Assembly (NCBI GenBank): GCA_047967505.1
Contig: CM106541.1
Reading direction: 5' to 3' (one strand)
DNA length: 64,000 nt
Origin: Dipteris shenzhenensis
Lineage: Eukaryota; Polypodiophyta; Polypodiopsida; Gleicheniales
Below, in pieces: positions 1 to 12,240 of this stretch. The notes under the pieces were generated by a model. That model saw nothing but the letters and a program-made list of their open reading frames with translations, ran no database searches and was not told where the DNA came from. The first letter of the stretch is position 1. Every line of letters begins with the position of its first letter. The position numbers and the translations under genes are program-made.

Positions 1-229
1 ATGCTCACTTTCTCTAACTTGTGTTCTTTCACCAATTTAGCTTCATCCATTTTGCTAATAAATATGAGCTTTCCATTGCATCATATTATGATATACAGTG
101 TATGCAACATTGCATAAGCACTTGGATGAATTAAGTTATTAGGTTTGTGTAAGTACTCAATATCATTTTGAAGTCCCTATTTAATTTAATGATGAGCATG
201 TCTGCTTCTTAATTATGTTAATACATGGA
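1..229. other. No gene seen
   Basis: AT-rich DNA before the minisatellite. No reading frame, RNA gene or transposon terminus is recognisable here. Confidence 0.5.
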
Positions 230-975
230 AAGATATACATTGCTAGCCATGTATAACAGCAATGGTATGCTTGTTCTTTGTTATTGGGGCAAGGCATCCA
301 TGCCTAGCAGCAATGGTATGGTTGATCTTTGTTATCCTTTCATGATTGGGGCAAGGCATCCATGCTTAGCACTAATGGTATGTTTTAACTTTGTTATTCT
401 TCCATGTTTGGTAAAAGGCATCCATGCCTAATACCAATAGTATGCTTGATCTTTGTTATTCCACCACAATTAGGGTGAAGCATCCATGCTAAACAACAAT
501 GGTACACTTGATCTTTGTAATTCTTAATTAGGGCAAGGCATCATGCTTATAAGCAATGGCATGTTTGCTCTTTGTTATTCCAATGTGATTGGGGTGAGGT
601 ATATCTATAGGATGCTTGATGCTTTTTATTCCACCATGATTGGGTCGAGGCATGTATGCCTAATAACAATGATATGCTTTACTATTTTTATTCCACCCTG
701 GTTGGGGCAAGGAATAGCTATGGTGTGCTCTGTATTTATTATTCAATGGTGGTTGGGACTTTTTTTATTCCACCCTGATTGGGGCAAGGAATAGCGCTCT
801 GTATTTATTATTCAATGGTGGTTGGGATGAGGCATCCATACCTAGCAACAATGGTATTCTTGATCCTTGTTATTTAGCACTCTATAAGGTGAGGCATATA
901 TGGTTTATTTTATCTTTGTTATTTCATCGTGGATGGGATGAGGCATCTATGATATGCTTGATGTTTGGTATCATC
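230..975. repeat. Degenerate minisatellite, about 60-bp unit
   Basis: A unit built around GGCAAGGCATCCATGCCTAG, followed by an AACAATGGTATGCTTGATC-like half and TTTGTTATTCCACC, recurs about a dozen times with spacings of roughly 58-66 bp (for example GGCATCC near 293, 354, 418 and 478). Within it 689-765 and 766-830 form a much closer duplication. Two short open frames here (225-431 and 543-794) are products of the repeat and are not called as genes. Confidence 0.8.
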
Positions 976-1829
976 TTATTTTAAGTTATGAAGTATATTT
1001 TGTTATGGACGAGGGTCGCCTCAATGATACTCGGTAATTTATATGTGCGTCTTGTTTCAAATTGGACTGTACCATTGAAGGAGGTTGGCTGAGCATTCGA
1101 CTACTCAATAAAATTGGGCACTAGACCGAGTCCATTCCAAGAATTTTAAGACATGATGGTATTTTGCTATGAGATGCAAAAGTCATGGCTCACTCACTAC
1201 CTCCTTCAATGCATGTAGACTTCTGTATATCACGATTCTTGCCAACTTGGCCCATGTTTTTCTACAGAATTGGTCTATTCTAAAGAATTTTAAGACCCAG
1301 CATATGCTTTATAACATCAAGTGCTCATGCAAACCTACATACACTCCAAATTTGTATTATCATATATCAAAAGTAATTATATCATATAGTAGAAATGATA
1401 AAAGCATGTCTAAAAAAATAAAGATATAAGGGAAAAGAGAGCCCCCTAGTTGTTCAGTTTATGTTGTTGATGACATATATGGAGCAGAAAATGTACGCAT
1501 GGACCACTATATATGTATGATTGCGATTGTTGACATAAGAGAAAAAACATACATGCTCAACAACATAGATTCTCATGCATTTTGGACATGGTTAACCCAT
1601 GAGGATAAAGCAAAGACCATTGAAAAATATATCACTTATATGTATGTGTATGATTGTGATGTACGATAAAGAAAGCATATGTGCTTGTCAATCTTTGTAT
1701 ACTTAGCAAAAAGCAATCTCTCTATACTTAGCTAACAACAATCTCTATCTACTTAGATTGGGCACGTTTTACACATGTAGAGGTTATGAAGCATCTTGAA
1801 AATATTTTGATTACCCATGCTGCAACACA
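976..1829. other. Intergenic, no gene seen
   Basis: AT-rich sequence. An AAGAATTTTAAGAC motif occurs twice, near 1140 and 1285, which suggests an old local duplication. The 86-codon open frame at 1169-1429 has no recognisable motif and is not called. Confidence 0.45.
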
Positions 1830-2400
1830 TGGTAGCTATCCTCTAGGGTCACCACAAAGGTCACATCACCACAACTTGGTTAGGATCTGGACATGTGGCA
1901 CCTTATCTACCATGTGGTAGGTCATCCTCAATCTGCCACATCACCCAACTGACACATGGTAGCCAACTACCACATCGGCAACCTTATCTACCATGTCATC
2001 ACCGACTACCATGTCATCACCTTATCCATAGTGCCACATCATCAACCACGTAAGTAGGCCACATCATCTGCCATGTCACCCTGCCAGCTCAACTACCATG
2101 TCATCAGTGCCACATCATTAAGGACACATCATCTTCCATGTCATCAGTGACACATCATCTACCATGTCATCATTGCCACATCATCTGCTGACATCATCAT
2201 CTATGCAGCAGTGCCACCTCAGTTGTCTAGTCAGCATTGACCTCTGTAGGCACACACAGTGCTCCACGGTCACTTCATGTGACCACTCTTGCCACCTCAA
2301 CACAGGGCTCCACTGGCACAATTCTTGCTAAGCACAATGCCACATCACATTGCACGTGACCCACAATGACACATCATCATTGAGTACCATTTGCACTCCT
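1830..2400. repeat. Low-complexity CCACATCATC-rich repeat region
   Basis: Short words such as CCACATCATC, CCATGTCATC and TGCCACATCA recur irregularly throughout, giving a degenerate minisatellite with no fixed period. The same vocabulary returns at 59740-59900 and 62040-62740, so it may be a dispersed simple-repeat family. Confidence 0.65.
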
Positions 2401-3161
2401 TTTGCCCCTCCACCTAGATCAAGTCATATCTCTTAATCTAGGAAGAATTTGAGGGTGCTCCAAAAAGGAAAGTCGCTCATTTTTTCATGCTCTATGCACT
2501 TGTCACATCACACGCATATTTTGGTGCAAGTTACACTCACATTTTAGCCTCTTCGACAAAACCACTTCCTTCATGCACATTTGCCTCTACATCAACGCAT
2601 CTGACCCAACACTTAAAAAGAACAAAAGAAAAGGAATTATTTGCTGTTCTTTCTTCCATCGATGGTTGGTATAGATCTAGACCAGAGTAGACTAGATCGC
2701 CATAGAGGGGACGCTTTGAATTTCCCCAAGTTGCTAATCTAAGCCATGCCCGAAATTCCTGACTAGTACCTACTCGGAGTCAATCCATACACTCACATAC
2801 GGTTTCACATCATTACATTACCTGAAACCTTACGTTCATCAGTTCAGTGAGCAAACTTCAGAGAGTATAGAGGCATTACAGATTGTTTCAGTGGGCAGAT
2901 AGCACTTGATTTCACACACACATGCCACCATTGTAAAGCCTATTTGTCTATCTCATAGCATCGTGCACATCATCTCAGCCTTGTAAAGCCTCTTGGCTAT
3001 TCGCGGCATCATTGCCACAAGCCTTGTAATACAGATCAGATTTTATATATTGCAATTCTATCTTCACCGATGGTTTAGAGATTTCACTTAGCATAGTCAA
3101 TGTATTTGCAGTTGATTCATATAGAGATTTTCACCACACTTTTGAGTACATTTCTTGCGCC
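2401..3161. other. Unassigned region, possible leader of copia element H
   Basis: This stretch lies just upstream of what looks like the gag start of element H (3162), where a 5' LTR and leader would be expected. No copy of the H 3' LTR (13573-13797) and no clear primer site were found, so the 5' LTR is probably lost or too diverged. GCCTTGTAAAGCC occurs twice (2931-3000). The 67-codon frame at 2487-2690 has no support. Confidence 0.35.
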
Positions 3162-3220
3162 ATGTCTATGACTAGCAACATCAATCTGGAGGCATCTGCT
3201 AAGTTAGATGACTCCAATTA
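3162..3220 (+). pseudogene. Element H gag N-terminus remnant
   Basis: An ATG opens a 19-codon stretch (MSMTSNINLEASAKLDDSN) that resembles the start of copia gag proteins, where an LDDSNY-W type motif begins the gag domain. It ends at a TAG exactly where homology to element D begins (about 3221). The remaining gag, including the zinc knuckle, is missing. Since H resumes at 3797 in the linker before the protease, one deletion probably removed the H gag body together with the 5' part of D. The match is short, so this is a moderate-confidence call. Confidence 0.45.
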
Positions 3221-3573
3221 GCACACAGAAGTGCGTTGCTTTGTCTACTATAGAGGCTGAGTATGTTGCAGCCACAGAGGGTTGCAAGGAGGCTATATGG
3301 CTTGATCGGCTAGTGGGAGATTTGGGGATTCATACAGGTGTACCGACATTGCATAGTGATTCCATGAGTGCTATTCAGCTAGCACGAAATCCGGTCTTTC
3401 ATGCAAAGACCAAACACATTGAGGTCAGGTACCATTTCATTAGGGAGGTACTTGAGGACAAGCGCATAGAGCTTATCAAGGTTCATACAGATGATAACCC
3501 TACAGATATGCTGACAAAGAGTCTACCTAGTCAGCAATTTGAGTATTGTCGTGTATTGATGGGCATTGGATAG
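3221..3573 (+). pseudogene. Copia element D: RNase H C-terminus fragment
   Basis: About 118 codons match the C-terminal end of the A/B/C polyprotein, from QKCVALSTIEAEYVAATEGC through the HSDSMSAIQLARNP block and KTKHIEVRYHFIREVLEDKR to the same terminal MGIG. In the family this is the end of the RNase H domain, which degrades the RNA strand during reverse transcription. Homology starts abruptly near 3221, so everything upstream in D (5' LTR, gag, integrase, RT) is gone. The stop is followed by the usual short 3' UTR, polypurine tract (3616-3626) and LTR. The frame is open within the fragment. Confidence 0.9.
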
Positions 3574-3626
3574 TATGCTCATTGGTTGTTCTCCCTTAAA
3601 GGCACATTGTCCTTTAAGTGGGAGGT

Positions 3627-3796
3627 TGTGGGGGTTAAAGGTCACTGTGCCTTTACCCCGAGTATGTACAATACTCAAACACATATATAAATGAATGAAA
3701 AAGAGGATTAGGGTGTTCTGCACCCACCTAAACTTGTGTGGCTCTCTGTTTCTCTCTCTCCCTCTTCCGTTCTTGCTTCCGTTGAGAGCACTCTCA
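3627..3796 (+). repeat. 3' LTR of truncated copia element D
   Basis: A 170-bp LTR starting TGTGGGGGTTAAAGG and ending with the palindrome TGAGAGCACTCTCA, directly preceded by polypurine tract AAGTGGGAGGT. It is colinear with the LTRs of A, B and C apart from scattered substitutions (for example CCCGAGTATG). The right flank 3797-3801 (TATGT) would be one copy of its target-site duplication. The left partner was lost with the 5' end. Confidence 0.93.
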
Positions 3797-5722
3797 TATG
3801 TTTCTTGCAAAAAAGGAAATGCATCAGACTGATACAGTGTATTTACATAGTGATTTCAATCCCAAAGAGGACTACAGCTATCAAGTCGACCAAAAGGAAC
3901 AGGATCCTTGGTACATCGACAGCGGTGTATCATCTCACATGACAAATCATCAGGAATGGTTCACAAAAATGAAGCCATTAGAAGGTCAGAAAAATGTCAT
4001 CTACACAGCAGATAATACATCGAATCCAGTTCAAGGGACGGGCGTTATCCCTATGAACAATTTCATTGGTACAAAAGGATTAGTGAAAGATGTGCTCTAT
4101 GTTCCGAAGCTCAGCAAGAACCTTTTGTCAGTAGCTCAAATGACGGAACACAATTACAAAGTCATCTTTGACAGCAATGAATGCACTATTAAGACAAATC
4201 CAAAAGATGTCAACCAGTAGCAAAAGGTGTCAAGGAAGGACGCTTATACAAAATGCTAGCTATAGTACCAGATAAGCATGCCATGTCAGCTCAACTGCAA
4301 CAGATGCCACTATCTGCAAAATGGCATAAGAGATATGGTCATGTCAACTTCAAGTACTTGTTAGATCTTAGGAATCAGAATATGGCAATTGGGATTCTGA
4401 AGCTACAGTTTCTTGGAAAGGTTTGCGAAGCATGCTGCTTCGGCAAACAAAAGTGAACCAACTTTGGTAGAACTACCTCTCATGCACGAGGTATTCTTGA
4501 TTTAATTCATACAGATGTATGGGGTTATGCCCAGTCCTGCAGCATCAATGGTTCACTTTACTACTTGACTTTCATCGATGACTACAGCAGATATTGTTGG
4601 GTCTACTTTCTGAAAGAGAAATCTAAAGTGTTTTCTAGATTTCAAGAATTCAAAGCCATGGTAGAAAACCAGGCAAGCAGAAAGATTAAGGTCATGAGAT
4701 CAGATAGAGGAGGTGAATACATGTCTTCAGTATTCATGAACTTTTGCAAAAATCACGGCATTGAAAGACAATTCACATGTGCAGATACTTCTAAGCAGAA
4801 CGCAAGAGCTGAAATGAAGAATGGGACTTTAGCAGATAGTGCTAGAGCAATGCTTAGTGAAAAGCATCTTTCGAATCAGTGTTGGGCAGAAGCAATAGCC
4901 ACTGCAAACTATTTGCTTGATCGGCTTCCTACCAAACCGATATAGGGTATGACTCCTTATGAAGCATTCACTGGATACAAGCCACACATTGGGCATCTCC
5001 GCATATTTGGTTGCATAGCATATGCCCACATACATGATGATCATTGCAGGAAATTGGATGCGAAGTCATGCAAATGCATCATGGTTGGCTACAGTGAAGA
5101 AAGCAAAGCATACAAATTGTATGATCCCATCAATCGCAAAGTCATTATCTCCAGAGATGTAATCTTTGATGAGGAATTAGAATGGAAAACCTCACCTACA
5201 CAGGAGATAGAAGCATCGACGTCATAGTCATCTACAAAACAGGTTGATGAAGAAGAGCAAGAATTGCTAGAAATACCCCAAGCAGAGCCATAGCAACTCA
5301 GACGGTCTACTAGGGAAAGCAGACCTCCATCCAAATTGATAGATGCTCAAAAAGGCAAAGCAATTTAGGTGGAAACCACTAACTATGCTCTTATGACTAC
5401 CATCATGGCTATAGAAGAGCCAATGTACTTCGAAGACACAGTAGACAAGCCAGAATGGCAAACTCCTATGAATGAAGAAATGGATGCTTTGTATAAAAAT
5501 AATACTTGGGAATTATGCGACCTTCCACTAGGAAAGAAGGCCATAGCAAACAAATGGGTATACAAAGTGAAGTACAATCCAGATGGAAGTATTCAGAGAT
5601 ACAAAGCCAGACTAGTTGCAAAAGGATTTGCAGAGCAATATGACTATGATGAGACTTATGCTCCAATAGCAAAGATGGATTCCATATTGTTTTTGATATC
5701 ACTAGCGACACTTGGCAGATGG
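3797..5722 (+). pseudogene. Element H pol, 5' half (protease, integrase, RT start)
   Basis: Successive frames encode a copia protease (WYIDSGVSSHMT near 3911), the pre-integrase zinc region (WHKRYGHVNF near 4322, CEACCFGKQK near 4427), integrase core (FIDDYSRYCWVY near 4571, SDRGGEYMS near 4699, with the catalytic-Glu region now KQNARAE), the GYKPHIGHLRIFGC block near 4974, and the RT start (NKWVYKVKYNPDG, YKARLVAKGFAEQYDYDETYAP near 5600). In-frame stops occur near 4218, 4454, 4943, 5225, 5291 and 5366. The coding stops mid-RT at LATLGRW, exactly at the insertion of element A, and resumes at 11606. The product would have been part of the reverse-transcription and integration polyprotein. Confidence 0.9.
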
Positions 5723-5892
5723 TGAGAGTACTCTCAACGGAAGCAAGAACGGAAGAAGGAGAGAGAGAGACAGAGAGCCACACAAGTTTGGTGGGTGCAG
5801 AACCACCCTAATCTTCTTTTTCATTCATTTATATATGTGTTTAAGTATTGTACATAACCGGGGTTAAGGCACAGTGACCTTTAACCCCCACA
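5723..5892 (-). repeat. 3' LTR of element A
   Basis: 170 bp, beginning on the minus strand with TGTGGGGG and ending TACTCTCA. Compared with the 5' LTR it has A for G in the terminal palindrome (GAGTACTC for GAGTGCTC on the plus strand) and CCGG for CTGG near the other end. Confidence 0.95.
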
Positions 5893-5945
5893 ACCTCCCA
5901 CTTAAAGGACAATGTGCCTTTAAGGGAGAACAACCAGTGAGCATA

Positions 5946-8900
5946 CTATCCAATGCCCATCAATACACGACAATACTCAAACCGCTGACTAGGTAGACTC
6001 TTCGTCAGCATATCTGCAGGGTTATCATCTGTATGAACCTTGACAAGCTCTATGCGCTTGTCCTCAAGTACCTCCCTGATGAAATGGTACCTGACCTCAA
6101 TGTGTTTGGTCTTTGCATGAAAGACTGGATTCCGTGCTAGCTGAATAGCACTCATGGAATCACTATGCAATGTCGGTACACCTGTATGAATCCCCAAATC
6201 TCCCACTAGCCGATCAAGCCATATAGCCTCCTTGCAACCCTCTGTGGCTGCAACATACTCAGCCTCTGTGGTAGACAAAGCCACGCACTTCTGTGCACGA
6301 GACATCCACGACACTGCACCACCTGCAAAGGTGAACACATAACCAGAAGTGGATCTCCTACTATCCACATGCCCTGCATAGTCTGAATCTGTGTACCCAA
6401 GTACACGCATGTCTCCTTTACCAAAGCAAATGCACATCTCCTTGGTACCCTTCATGTACCTCATGATGCACTTAACTGCCTCCCAATTCCTCTTTCCTGG
6501 ATTAGCCATATACCGGCTAACAACTCCCACTGCAAATGCAATGTCTGGTCTAGTAGCTATCATAGCATACATAAGACTCCCAACTGCTGATGCATAAGGA
6601 ACCTTGGCCATCATGGCCCTCTCCTCATCTGATTTGGGACTATCTGTATGACTCAGTTTCACATATGGAGGCAATGGAGTACTCACTGCCTTCCCCCCCT
6701 CCATATTGAAACGCTGTAATACTTTTGTAACATACTCTTTTTGTGAAAGCCAAAGGAGTTTCCTACTCCGATCACGCGTGATGCGCATACCAAGAATATG
6801 ACCTGCAAATCCCAAATCCTTCATATCAAAGGCCTCATGCAACTTGGCCTTTAATGCATCTAGCTCATAAGTATTCTTGCTAGCCAATAGCATATCATCC
6901 ACATATAGTGCCAGGATTATCAGGCTACTATCCTTAGCCCTTTTAGTGTAGAGGCAGTGATCAATTTCACTCCTTCTAAAACCCTGGGACCGAATGAAAG
7001 CATCAAACTTCGGTGCTTGCTTAAGACCATAGAGACTCTTTTTCAGCTTGCAAACTAAATGCTCTTTGCCCTTTTCTTCAAAGCCTTCCGGCTGCACCAT
7101 GTAGATGTCCTCATGCAAATCCCCATGCAAGAAAGCTGTCTTGACATCCATTTGCATAAGCTCCATATCCTCTACTGCCACTAGTCCAAGCATGCATCTA
7201 AGTGTGGTCATCTTCACAACCGGAGAGAATATCTCATCAAAGTCCACACCCTTCTCTTGCTTGAACCCTTTAGCAACCAAACGGGCCTTGTATCTAGGCA
7301 CATCATCACCTGTGACCTTCATTTTGTAGACCCATTTACATGGCAATGCTTTCTTTCCATGTGGCAAAGAAACCAAGTCCCAAGTCTTATTCTTCATAAG
7401 TGAACTCATCTCTGATTGCATAGCATACTCCCACTTGCGTTGATCCTCACGCATCATAGCCTCTCTATAGCAAGACGGCTCCCCGCAATCAGTAAGCATC
7501 ACATAGTCTACCCCTGGAACAAACCTATCAGGCGGTCTAGACACTCTAGATGATCTTCTCAAGGGCATTTCAGCTTGCTGTCCCACCTGCATATCAGCCA
7601 CATTTGGCTCATCATTTCCACCAATAGATGATCCATCATCTACCCTTGATTGTATACCTGTGGGAGTACTTGGTTGTACCATTTCTTGCACATTTGGTGC
7701 ATGGACAGCTTGCTGCCTATCAACATATGCAGGTGGATTCACATCCTGGAAAGTGATTCTCCTCATTTCCACATCCCTCATGGGTGCCTTATGCATCTTC
7801 TTCTCATTGAAGACCACATCATGGCTGCGTATGATCTTCTTTGCTTCTGGATCCCAGAGACGATAGCCCATCTCTCCACTTTCACCATAACCCAGAAAGA
7901 TGCATTTCCTAGACTTAGGATCTAGCTTCTTTCGAAGCTCTTTTGGCACATGTGCATATGCCTCACACCCAAATATACGCAAATGAGAGTAAGAGGGCTT
8001 CTTGCCACTCCATGCCTCTTCAGGAATACCACCATCCAAACTCTTACTAGGTGATCTATTGATCACATGTATTGCAGTCTTCATTGCCTCAGCCCCAAAA
8101 ACCACCAGAAAGACTTGCATTGGAAAGCATGCATTGCAACCTTTCTTGAATGGTACGGTTCATCTTTTCTGCAACTGGATTTTGCTCTGGAGTACGAGGG
8201 GATGTAAGCTCCCTCTTAATCCCACGAGTATCACAGAAATGCTGAAAGTCATGAGAGAGATACTCTCCACCATTGTCAGTCCGTAGGCATTTAAGCGTTC
8301 TACATGACTGATTCTCAACCAAGGCCAGCCATTTCTGAAATACCTGGAACACATCACTCTTCCGAGCTATAGCATAAGCCCACACTTTCCTAGTTGCATC
8401 ATCAATGAATGTCACATAGTATTCAGCCCCGCCTAATGACCGTGTAGGCATGGGACCACATACGTCTGAATGCACCAAATCAAGCTTTTCAAACTCTTTC
8501 TTTCCCCTTCTTTTATGGGCTGATTTAGTCTGCTTCCCATAGAGACAATGCTCACAAAATTCAAAATCAGAGAAACTCAAATGCGGTACATAACCCAAAC
8601 GACATAAGAGTTTCATTCCATTCTGGCTCATGTGCCCCAACCTGCAATGCCACAAAGAAGTGCTTGGCTGCTCGGTTATTGCAACAACATGATCAAATAC
8701 CCCTGATACATGTAAGGGATACAAAGTCCCACACTTGGCACCCCTGGCCAAAAGCATAGAGCCCTTTTGAATTTTCCAACTTTGAAAGCCAAAAGTGGTG
8801 TGAAAACCAGCATCATCTAGCTGACCCACTGAAATAAGACTCTTGGTCAGCTTAGGCACATGTCTCACATGTTTCAAAACAAATGCAGACCCATTTGCAA

Positions 8901-9996
8901 AAGAAAACTTTATGTCACCTGCTCCCACTATGTCACATGCATAGTCATTTCCAAGATGCACACAACCTGTCTTTCCACTATCATAAGTGGAGAACCATTC
9001 CCTATGGGGAGTAACATGGAATGAAGCACCAGAATCCAAAATCCAATCCTGGGAATATGCATCATCTGAAGTGGTAAGCAACTCTGTAGATAAACTAGAC
9101 ATGAAGAGAACATCATTGTCACTATCATGTGTGACTGCATTGATCTCCTCGATCTTCACTTTTCCTTTGTCCTCCCTTGGACTCTCTTCCTTTTGATTTG
9201 CACCCCAATTTGCATTCTTTTTCTTATCCCTTTGCTCTCTTTTTAGCTTGTAGCAATCCTTTTTCATATGGCCCTTCTTACCACAATGGTAACACTCAAT
9301 GTTCCGTGCCCTGGATTTGCTACGAGACTTCCCTCTTTCTTGGGACTTCCCCCTGAATTGTGATCTGCCCCTTTGCACATTTAAGGCTGCATCCTGCTTG
9401 TTGCCATCCATAGACTTCCGTCTAATCTCCTTGGCCAACAAGCTACCCACAACATCATCAAATTTCAGTACTCCACTAGGTGCAGAGTTACTGATAGCTG
9501 TACGGAAGGTATCCCATGAGGATGGTAATGAACATAAGAGAAATATTGCCTTAGTCTCCACATCAAAATTCATCTTCTGAGCCTGAAGCTGGCTGAAAAT
9601 AATATTGAATTCATTCAAGTGAGAAGCAATGGAGACCCCTTCCTTCATCTGCAGCTCAAACAACCTCTTCATGAGGTAAACTTTATTAGAGGCAGTTTCC
9701 TTCTCATAAGTGGCACACAGTTTTTTCCACAAATCTTCCGTAGTCTGCTCATTTACTACTGTGAAATAAACTGACTCTGCAAGATGAAGTCTAATAGTAG
9801 ACTTTGCTAATGCATCCAACTCATTCCAATCATCCTCAGACATATTTGCAGGCTTAGCTTCAATCCCTGCCAAGGGTTTAATCTGCTTCTTTTGAATAAG
9901 CACATCCCTTATTTGTTCTTTCCACAAAGAAAAGTTTGTCCCATCAAACTTTTTAATGCTGAAAAACTCCTTTTCAGACATGGAAGAGGATGCCAT
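5946..9996 (-). pseudogene. Element A gag-pol polyprotein, frameshifted
   Basis: Read from the ATG at complement 9994-9996 (MASSSMSEKEF). Order: gag domain (FDGTNFSLWKEQIRD), zinc knuckle CYHCGKKGHMKKDC, protease WILDSGASFHV, pre-integrase LWHCRLGHMSQNG, integrase core (HSDVCGPMP, TDNGGEYLS), RT (YKARLVAKGFKQEKG, YVDDML) and RNase H (TDSDYAGHVDSRRSTSGY) to the MGIG end. The frame breaks where a C run at 8093-8096 has one base more than B and C, so the gag-integrase frame ends about complement 8089. A 15-bp in-frame deletion at about 7012 removes REWYQ from the KQAPREWY motif of RT. No other stop interrupts the two frames. It made the proteins for its own reverse transcription and integration in the past. 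It is inactive as it stands. Confidence 0.93.
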
Positions 9997-11435
9997 GATG
10001 CAAATAAAGCAAAATCCCAAATGCTAGTGCCTGCAAGAGAGAATCACACCAAATACCAGGTGCACCCAAATGTGTATGCCACAATAGAGTGAAATATCAC
10101 CAAAATTCAAAGCTCAAAGCATCAAAAGATGCATCTGACTCATGTGCATATACTATGCATCCATATGAGCAAATCTGGCCCAAAAGAAAATGCCAATAAG
10201 TGCCAAATGACTCAAGCATAAACACTGTCCACTGGCATATGCATCAATAATGTCTCATCCAAGAGAGCATAGCACTATCAGTGCATCACCTGCAATGTGT
10301 CAAAGCTGTCCCTCAGCTTAAAATAGCATCCATGTGCAAAGCGTCCATAAAAAATAGCATCCCACAAGGCAATTTGGGCCTATCAGCGCATCCAACAAGG
10401 ACCGCAATGCATCCAAATGGCCTATAAATCATCCACTGCAACCCAATGCATACCACGAATGAGCGCACACTGCTCAAACTGCAACAAGAGTGATCTGCAT
10501 AAGGTATGCTCAAGAAATCATAATCCCACGGTAATGAGCGCTACTGAAAATAGAACCTGAGATGCTTCAAAACATGGGCGCCATTGCATAATCGGACTCA
10601 GCAAGAAAATCTGCAAATATCTCTCTTCTGCCAGAACTCCAAAATCCCAACCGATGAGTGAGAAATGGGAGTCAACACTTATCCACTGCTATGTGGCATA
10701 AATCTAAGGTTTCAAAACCTTAGTATGAAAAATGCATAACAGAGAGACGAAACGAATACACAGAGATTTATAACTCTGAAAATCCTTCACCGAATCGTGC
10801 AAGAACTGATAGGTAGGGGTTTTTGGGCGTCCGGAACGCAATGGGACAGACGGTTTTGGAAACCGTGGCCTTAATCACTGGGTCCAACACACGGACTGAA
10901 AAACGTTTTTGAAAACAGAGCTATCTGTAAACTCCACCGAAGTGCGAATGATGAGCAACATAGAAGTTTTAGGACCTCCTGAGTCCACCGGAACTGACAG
11001 ATCTGCAAATGGTTGCTCCAAACTTGAGTTCCAACACCCGGGCAAAAAACGCAGGAATTGACACAGTGAGTCAGAAATCCACTGAAATGATCTCAGATTC
11101 AAGAATGAAGGTGTTTCCAAGCTCCTGAAGTAATGTGGACACCAAAAGCAAGCAATAGTTGCCTCCACAAGTCAATACGGAGTCTCTGTCATCGAACGGA
11201 ACAGGGAAAAGCTCAAAAAACGACTTTTTCTTTGAAAGCTCTTAACAGGCTCTCAAAACCACTTCGTAAAGCCAAAGTGACTTTTCCAAAGGTTCCTCCA
11301 AGGTCTCTGCACACTCGGATGCAAGTAAAGTCACCCACAAAGCTTCCCACAAAGCTTCTCCTTCCTCCCACAGAGCTGCTGAGCTTCCAAGGATTCACGC
11401 ACGCTCAGCTAGATCACCTGAGCTCTGATACCAGT
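9997..11435 (-). other. 1439-bp untranslated leader of element A
   Basis: The region between the primer site and gag is unusually long for a copia element and has exactly the same length in A, B and C. It contains two hairpin-forming inverted repeats also present in B and C (CTAAGGTTT with AAACCTTAG near 10705-10725, and ACGGTTT with AAACCGT near 10850). A pyrimidine-rich CTCTCTTGCAG lies about 35 bases upstream of gag and looks like a splice acceptor. Short open frames occur but are not called. Confidence 0.7.
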
Positions 11436-11605
11436 TGAGAGTGCTCTCAACGGAAGCAAGAACGGAAGAAGGAGAGAGAGAGACAGAGAGCCACACAAGT
11501 TTGGTGGGTGCAGAACCACCCTAATCTTCTTTTTCATTCATTTATATATGTGTTTAAGTATTGTACATAACTGGGGTTAAGGCACAGTGACCTTTAACCC
11601 CCACA
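11436..11605 (-). repeat. 5' LTR of element A
   Basis: 170 bp, adjoining the primer site GCTCTGATACCA (complement of TGGTATCAGAGC) at 11422-11433 with a 2-base spacer. A TATATAAA box (complement 11541-11548) marks the likely LTR promoter. The outer edge abuts the GATGG duplication at 11606-11610. Confidence 0.95.
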
Positions 11606-12071
11606 GATGGAATGTGTACCAGCTCGATGTCAAGAATGCATTTCTCAATGGTTATCTAGACAAGGAAGTCTACATGCAACAACCAGCAGGTTATGTTGAA
11701 CCAAGAAATGAGAATAAGGTTTGCCATCTCAAGAAAAGTCTCTACAACTTAAAGCAAGCACCTAGAAGTTGGTACAGTAGAATTAACAAGTATTTTGCTG
11801 ATCTGGGATACTTGAAATCCAATGCAGATCATACTGTCTACTACAAAGTTCAAGGGGAAGACATTACTATTACACTTTTAACAGGCTCTCAAAACCACTT
11901 CGTAAAGCCAAAGTGACTTTTCCAAAGGTTCCTCCAAGGTCTCTGCACACTCGGATGCAAGTAAAGTCACCCACAAAGCTTCCCACAAAGCTTCTCCTTC
12001 CTCCCACAGAGCTGCTGAGCTTCCAAGCATTCACGCACGCTCAGCTAGATCACCCGAGCTCTGATACCAGT

Positions 12072-12240
12072 TGAGAGTGCTCTCAACGGAAGCAAGAACG
12101 GAAGAAGGAGAGAGAGAGACAGAGAGCCACACAAGTTTGGTGGGTGCAGAACCACCCTAATCTTCTTTTTCATTCATTTATATATGTGTTTAAGTATTGT
12201 ACATAACCGGGGTTAGGCACAGTGACCTTTAACCCCCACA
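12072..12240 (-). repeat. Duplicated copy of element A 5' LTR
   Basis: This 169-bp LTR, with primer site at complement 12058-12069, looks like a solo LTR but lies within the second unit of the 636-bp tandem duplication. It lacks one A (GGTTAGGC for GGTTAAGGC) relative to 11436-11605 and is followed by the duplicated GATGG and H sequence. It is a by-product of the duplication, not an independent insertion. Confidence 0.93.

Larger units (their letters stand above)
5723..11605 (-). mobile_element. Complete copia retrotransposon A (minus), TSD GATGG
   Basis: Both LTRs are 170 bp (5723-5892 and 11436-11605) and differ at only two positions that I could count. Flanks are GATGG at 5718-5722 and GATGG at 11606-11610, a perfect 5-bp target-site duplication inside the RT gene of element H. 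On the minus strand the order is 5' LTR, primer site (complement 11422-11433), 1439-bp leader, gag-pol (complement 5946-9996), polypurine tract (complement 5893-5903), 3' LTR. The structure is complete, but the polyprotein carries a frameshift and a 15-bp deletion. Confidence 0.96.

Noticed and set aside
225-794. Two short open frames in the 5' minisatellite
   Set aside because: They consist of the repeated 60-bp unit translated; the repeat drifts in length and frame, so coding is implausible.
2664-2680. TTGGTATAGATC as a primer site for element H
   Set aside because: It departs from TGGTATCAGAGC at too many positions and no LTR-like sequence ending in CA precedes it.
12072-12240. Solo LTR with flanking GATGG
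   Set aside because: It lies inside the second unit of a 636-bp tandem duplication whose first unit contains the element A 5' LTR and the same flank.
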